Shown here piece by piece: positions 60,568-64,000 of a DNA stretch of 64,000 bases. Origin of the DNA: UBA4615 sp044368415 (GTDB taxonomy: Bacteria; Pseudomonadota; Gammaproteobacteria; Burkholderiales; Burkholderiaceae_E); the NCBI GenBank assembly GCA_044368415.1, contig JBIPLJ010000011.1, forward strand, positions 1-64,000. The letters are read 5' to 3'. A program made the position numbers and the translations under genes. Position 1 is the first letter of the stretch. Every line of letters begins with the position of its first letter. Below the pieces are notes generated by a model. The model made no database searches, was not told where the DNA came from, and saw nothing but the letters and a program-made list of their open reading frames with translations.

Positions 60568-63339
60568 ATGTTGACGGACACGTACGCGGCACGCGCCGGC
60601 TCGGCTTGGTTCGACCGGACACTCGACGCGCTGTCGCGGCGCCAGCCCGCGATCGCCGCGCTACTCCCCGAACTGGTCGCGCAGCCTCTGGATCCCGACG
60701 CGGTGGCGCGATGCTGGGATCGCGTCGTCGCGCTGTCGACGCCCGAGGGCTCGCCGGCCGCAGGCGCGGGTCGGGCGGCCGCGGACCCTGGCCCCTCGCT
60801 GCGGCGGGCCCGCCAGATCCTGGTGCTGGCGATCATCGAACGCGACGTCCGGCAACTCGCGCCGCTCGCCGAGGTCTGTGGCGCGATCAGCGCCTGGGCC
60901 CGGATCGCCACCGCGGTCGCGGTCCGTCACGCCGGCGCCGAGCTGGCCGAGGTGCACGGGCTGCCCGCCGACACGGACGGCCATCCTCAGGACCTGCTGG
61001 TGGTCGGCATGGGCAAGCTCGGCGGCGACGAGCTCAACGTGTCCTCTGACATCGACCTGGTCTTCGTGCACCGCGATGCCGGCGAGACCACTGGCGGTAC
61101 GGGCCGCACGCTGTCCTCGGGCGAGTTCTTCCACAGGCTGGCGCGGCGCGCCTCGGGGCTGCTGTCGGACGTCACCGAGGACGGCTTCGTCTTTCGCGTC
61201 GACACCCGGCTGCGGCCGAACGGCGAGTCCGGGCCGCTGGTGGTCACGCTGCCGATGCTCGAGCAGTACTTCTACGACCAGGGCCGCGAGTGGGAGCGCT
61301 TTGCATGGCTCAAGTCCACGGTGATCGCCGACTCGGGCCTCGCCGGCCCCGAGGCGCGCCGATGCGACGAGGCCGCGCTGGGCGGGATCGTGCAGCCCTT
61401 CGTATTCCGCCGCTACCTGGACTTCGCGGCCTTCGGCGCGATGCGCGAGCTGCACGCGCTGATCCGCAGCGAGGCGCAGCGGCGCAGCGCCCGGCGCGAC
61501 AGCAGCGACGGCGGCGGCATCGACGTCAAGCTCGGGCGCGGCGGCATCCGCGAGGTCGAGTTCTGCGCACAGCTGTTCCAGATCGTGCGCGGCGGGCGCG
61601 ATGCGCAACTGCGCGACCGCCGCACGCTGGTGACGCTGGAGTCGATCGCGCAGCGCCGGCTGCTCGAACCCGCCGCCGCCGACCGGCTGGCCAACGCGTA
61701 CAGGCTGCTGCGCCGGGTGGAGCACGCCGTGCAGTATCAGGATGATGCGCAGACCCACCGGCTGCCCGACGACCCTCAGGTGCAGGCGCGCATCGCGGGC
61801 ATGCTGGCGATGACGCCGGAGGGCTTCGTCGCAGCGCTGCGCGCGGCGCGCGACGACGTCGAAAGCGTCTTCGACGCGCTGCTCGCCGAGCCGGGGCGGG
61901 AGACGCCGACGACCGAGGAGGAACCGGCGCCGCTGCTCGAGCTCGACGACGAGGGCCGGGCCCGCGTGGCCGCGCTGCACGAGGGCCGCCGCTACCGGCT
62001 TGCGCGCCCCGACACGCAGGCGCGCATCGACCAGCTGCTCGAGCAGGCGCTGCGCGAAGGCGAGCCCGCGCCCGGCGCACCCGGTGCGCCACGCACCGCC
62101 GACGGCACCTGGCTCGGCCGCCTGATCGACCTGCTCGAGACCGTGGCCGGACGCCCGGCATACCTCGCGCTGCTGCTGCAGTATCCGGCGGCCTTCCGCA
62201 GGCTGCTGGAGATGATCGGACAGGCGAAGTGGGCGGCCGACTACCTGATGCGCCATCCGGTCGTGCTCGACGAGCTGCTCGACGGCCAGATCCTCGAGCG
62301 CGCCGACCTCGCGGCCTGGGAGCACGAGCTGCGCCGCAGCCTGGCCGCCACCACGACGCGCGAGGGCGAGCCCGACTTCGAACGGGGCATGGACGTGCTG
62401 CGCGAGGCCCATCACGCGCAGGTCTTCCGTCTGCTCGCTCAGGACCTCGCGGGACGGCTGACCGTCGAGCGGCTGTCGGACCATCTGTCCGAGCTCGCCG
62501 ATCGCGTGCTCGCGATCGTGCTCGACCTCGGCTGGGCGCAGGTGCGCGGGCGCCACCGCGAGACGCCGGCGTTCGCCGTCATCGCCTATGGCAAACACGG
62601 CGGCAAGGAGCTCGGCTATGCGTCAGACCTCGACCTCGTCTTCGTCTTTGAGGACAACGACGAGCGCGCGCAGCCCGCCTATGCGCAGCTCGCCCAGCGC
62701 CTGTCGGTGTGGCTGTCGACACGCACCGCCGCGGGCCTGCTGTTCGAGATCGACCTGAGGCTGCGGCCCAACGGCAACGCGGGTCTGATGGTGTCGAGCC
62801 TGCGCGCCTTCGAGACCTATCAGCGCGAATCGGCCTGGGTATGGGAGCACCAGGCGCTCACCCGCGCGCGCTTCGCCGCCGGCGACGCGACACTCGGCGC
62901 GCGCTTCGAGGCGCTGCGCCGCGACATCCTCGCGCAGCCGCGAGACCCTGTGGCGCTCGCCGCCGAGGTGCGCACCATGCGCCGCAAGATGCTCGACGGC
63001 CATCCGAACCGCAGCGAGCTCTTCGACGTCAAGCACGATCCCGGCGGCATGGTCGACATCGAATTCCTGGTGCAGTACCTCGTGCTCGCGCATGCAAACG
63101 CACACCCCGAGCTGATCGACGATGCGGGCAACATCGCGCTGCTCGAGCGTGCCGCGCGCGCCGGGCTGCTCGATCCGCAGGCGGCGGCCGACGTCGCGCA
63201 GGCCTATCGCGACTTCCGGCGGCTGCAGCACATGCTGCGGCTGAACGATGCGCGCTATGCGCGGGTGGAGCCGGCCTCGGTGGCCGCGCAGCGGGCGGCG
63301 GTGCGGGCGCTCTGGGAAGCGGTGCTCGCGACGGACTAA
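60568..63339 (+). CDS. glnE: Bifunctional glutamine synthetase adenylyltransferase/deadenylase
   Basis: The 923-residue GlnE switches glutamine synthetase off and on by adding or removing AMP in response to PII. Two nucleotidyltransferase domains are seen: GMGKLGGDELNVSSDIDLVF near residue 150 and AYGKHGGKELGYASDLDLVF near residue 675. Each has the GG-x-GDxD pattern and is followed by a helical GlnD-PII-uridylylase-type domain (KLGRGGIREVEFCAQLFQIV; KHDPGGMVDIEFLVQYLVL). Length is near that of E. coli GlnE (946). The stop overlaps the convergent argC stop. Confidence 0.96.
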   Translation: MLTDTYAARAGSAWFDRTLDALSRRQPAIAALLPELVAQPLDPDAVARCWDRVVALSTPEGSPAAGAGRAAADPGPSLRRARQILVLAIIERDVRQLAPLAEVCGAISAWARIATAVAVRHAGAELAEVHGLPADTDGHPQDLLVVGMGKLGGDELNVSSDIDLVFVHRDAGETTGGTGRTLSSGEFFHRLARRASGLLSDVTEDGFVFRVDTRLRPNGESGPLVVTLPMLEQYFYDQGREWERFAWLKSTVIADSGLAGPEARRCDEAALGGIVQPFVFRRYLDFAAFGAMRELHALIRSEAQRRSARRDSSDGGGIDVKLGRGGIREVEFCAQLFQIVRGGRDAQLRDRRTLVTLESIAQRRLLEPAAADRLANAYRLLRRVEHAVQYQDDAQTHRLPDDPQVQARIAGMLAMTPEGFVAALRAARDDVESVFDALLAEPGRETPTTEEEPAPLLELDDEGRARVAALHEGRRYRLARPDTQARIDQLLEQALREGEPAPGAPGAPRTADGTWLGRLIDLLETVAGRPAYLALLLQYPAAFRRLLEMIGQAKWAADYLMRHPVVLDELLDGQILERADLAAWEHELRRSLAATTTREGEPDFERGMDVLREAHHAQVFRLLAQDLAGRLTVERLSDHLSELADRVLAIVLDLGWAQVRGRHRETPAFAVIAYGKHGGKELGYASDLDLVFVFEDNDERAQPAYAQLAQRLSVWLSTRTAAGLLFEIDLRLRPNGNAGLMVSSLRAFETYQRESAWVWEHQALTRARFAAGDATLGARFEALRRDILAQPRDPVALAAEVRTMRRKMLDGHPNRSELFDVKHDPGGMVDIEFLVQYLVLAHANAHPELIDDAGNIALLERAARAGLLDPQAAADVAQAYRDFRRLQHMLRLNDARYARVEPASVAAQRAAVRALWEAVLATD

Positions 63340-64000
63340 ACCGTCAGCGCGGTGCCCTCGTCGAACCCGAGCATCAGGTTCAAACATTGCACCGCCGAGC
63401 CCGAAGCACCCTTGCCGAGATTGTCGAGGCGCGAGACCACCACGACGCGCTCGTCGTTGCCGAACACCACTACGTCGTTTCGGTTCGTGCCATTGGCGGC
63501 CAGCGCGTCGAAGAAGCCGCGGTCGGTGGCCGCTTCGTCATCGAGCGGCAGCACCCGCACGAAGCGCTCGCCCTCGTAGTGCGCGGCCAGCGTCTCGTGG
63601 ATGCGCGCGCGCGTCGTGCCCGGTGCGAGCAGTCGCAGGTGCAGCGGCACCGCGACTGCCATGCCCTTGTAGAAGTTGTCGACGATCGGCACGAACACCG
63701 GCGCGTGGGCGAGGCCGGTGTAGACCCGCATCTCGGGCAGGTGCTTGTGCACCAGACCCAGGCCGTACATCCGCGCGGCATCGAGCGCGTGCGACTCGCG
63801 GGCCGCCTCGTACTCGGCGATCATGGACTTGCCGCCGCCGGAGTAGCCGGTCAGCGAATGACAGGTGACCGGATAGTCGCGCGGCACCAACCCGGTGGCC
63901 ACCAGGGGCGCGAGCGCAAGGATGAAGCCCGCGGCATGGCAGCCCGGATTGGCCACGCGGCGCGCGCCGGCGACGGCGGCACGCTGCTCGTGGCCGAGTT
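63336..64000 (-). CDS. argC: N-acetyl-gamma-glutamyl-phosphate reductase (partial)
   Basis: The C-terminal 221 codons or so of a short-form ArgC, which reduces N-acetylglutamyl phosphate in arginine synthesis. The catalytic Cys is in VANPGCHAAGF near the cut end, followed by HSLTGYSGGGKSM, the dimerisation region (HAPVFVPIVDNFYKGMAV) and NDVVVFGNDERVVVVSRLDNLGKGASGSAVQ. The 5' end is outside the window. The stop overlaps glnE by four bases. Confidence 0.94.
   Translation of the reverse strand, partial: LGHEQRAAVAGARRVANPGCHAAGFILALAPLVATGLVPRDYPVTCHSLTGYSGGGKSMIAEYEAARESHALDAARMYGLGLVHKHLPEMRVYTGLAHAPVFVPIVDNFYKGMAVAVPLHLRLLAPGTTRARIHETLAAHYEGERFVRVLPLDDEAATDRGFFDALAANGTNRNDVVVFGNDERVVVVSRLDNLGKGASGSAVQCLNLMLGFDEGTALTV

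Overview
The window is a very GC-rich, densely coded chromosomal segment. Its gene content (YhdP-type AsmA protein, GlnE, short-form ArgC, TldD, AroG, NrtA-type transporters, membrane cytochrome urate oxidase PuuD, many LysR regulators) points to a betaproteobacterium, most likely Burkholderiales. This is inferred from gene content; no 16S or marker search was possible. No rRNA, tRNA or CRISPR array was recognised.

Layout. 1-1921: a LysR gene broken by an IS3-family (IS407-like) element, with its middle lost. 2410-17635 (- strand): purine salvage and oxidation: alpha/beta hydrolase, guanine deaminase, a frameshifted BMP-type nucleoside-binding protein, HtpX, a Rieske oxygenase, an intact BMP lipoprotein, two NupP/NupQ-like permeases, a double ABC ATPase, and xdhC-xdhB-xdhA. 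17879-28273: a GGDEF/EAL protein, an amidase, PuuE-type allantoinase, 8-oxoguanine deaminase-like amidohydrolase, 5-hydroxyisourate hydrolase, PuuD and a class III CoA-transferase, with relics of a VapBC pair, a DabA carbon pump and its LysR regulator in between. 28453-32564: an NMT1-type nucleobase-like ABC transporter, a nucleoside deaminase and a convergent Tsx-like outer-membrane channel. 33366-39120: an Asp/Glu/hydantoin-racemase-fold protein, cyanase, a cyanate/nitrate-type ABC transporter and a divergent rhodanese. 39161-44681: GST, rubredoxin-fused oxidoreductase, acyl-CoA-dehydrogenase-like flavoprotein and OsmC, next to a NifA-like sigma-54 activator. 44844-53327: a cyclic-nucleotide-binding protein, aroG with an attenuator, and a glutamate/aspartate uptake-racemase-aspartase operon with a divergent LysR. 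53395-64000: relics of a D-amino-acid oxidase and an M81 peptidase, then tldD, a nitrilase-family amidase, yhdP, glnE and argC (cut by the window end).

How it works together. The left half encodes a nearly complete route from external nucleosides and guanine through xanthine, urate, 5-hydroxyisourate and allantoin to allantoate; uraD, allantoicase and ureidoglycolate genes are not in the window. The cyanate and aspartate modules add further nitrogen sources. Reading the intergenic spaces, I find seven sequences with sigma-54 -24/-12 geometry (GG-N10-GC with TTGC) ahead of xdhA, uraH, the NMT1-type transporter, tsx, the cyanate transporter, the rhodanese and osmC. Two match the consensus at every fixed position. 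The window therefore looks like an RpoN-controlled nitrogen-scavenging island.

A second regulatory find is a complete ribosome-mediated attenuator before aroG: a 27-residue leader peptide rich in Phe, Tyr and Trp with three mutually exclusive RNA pairings. Several gene scars show ongoing gene loss.
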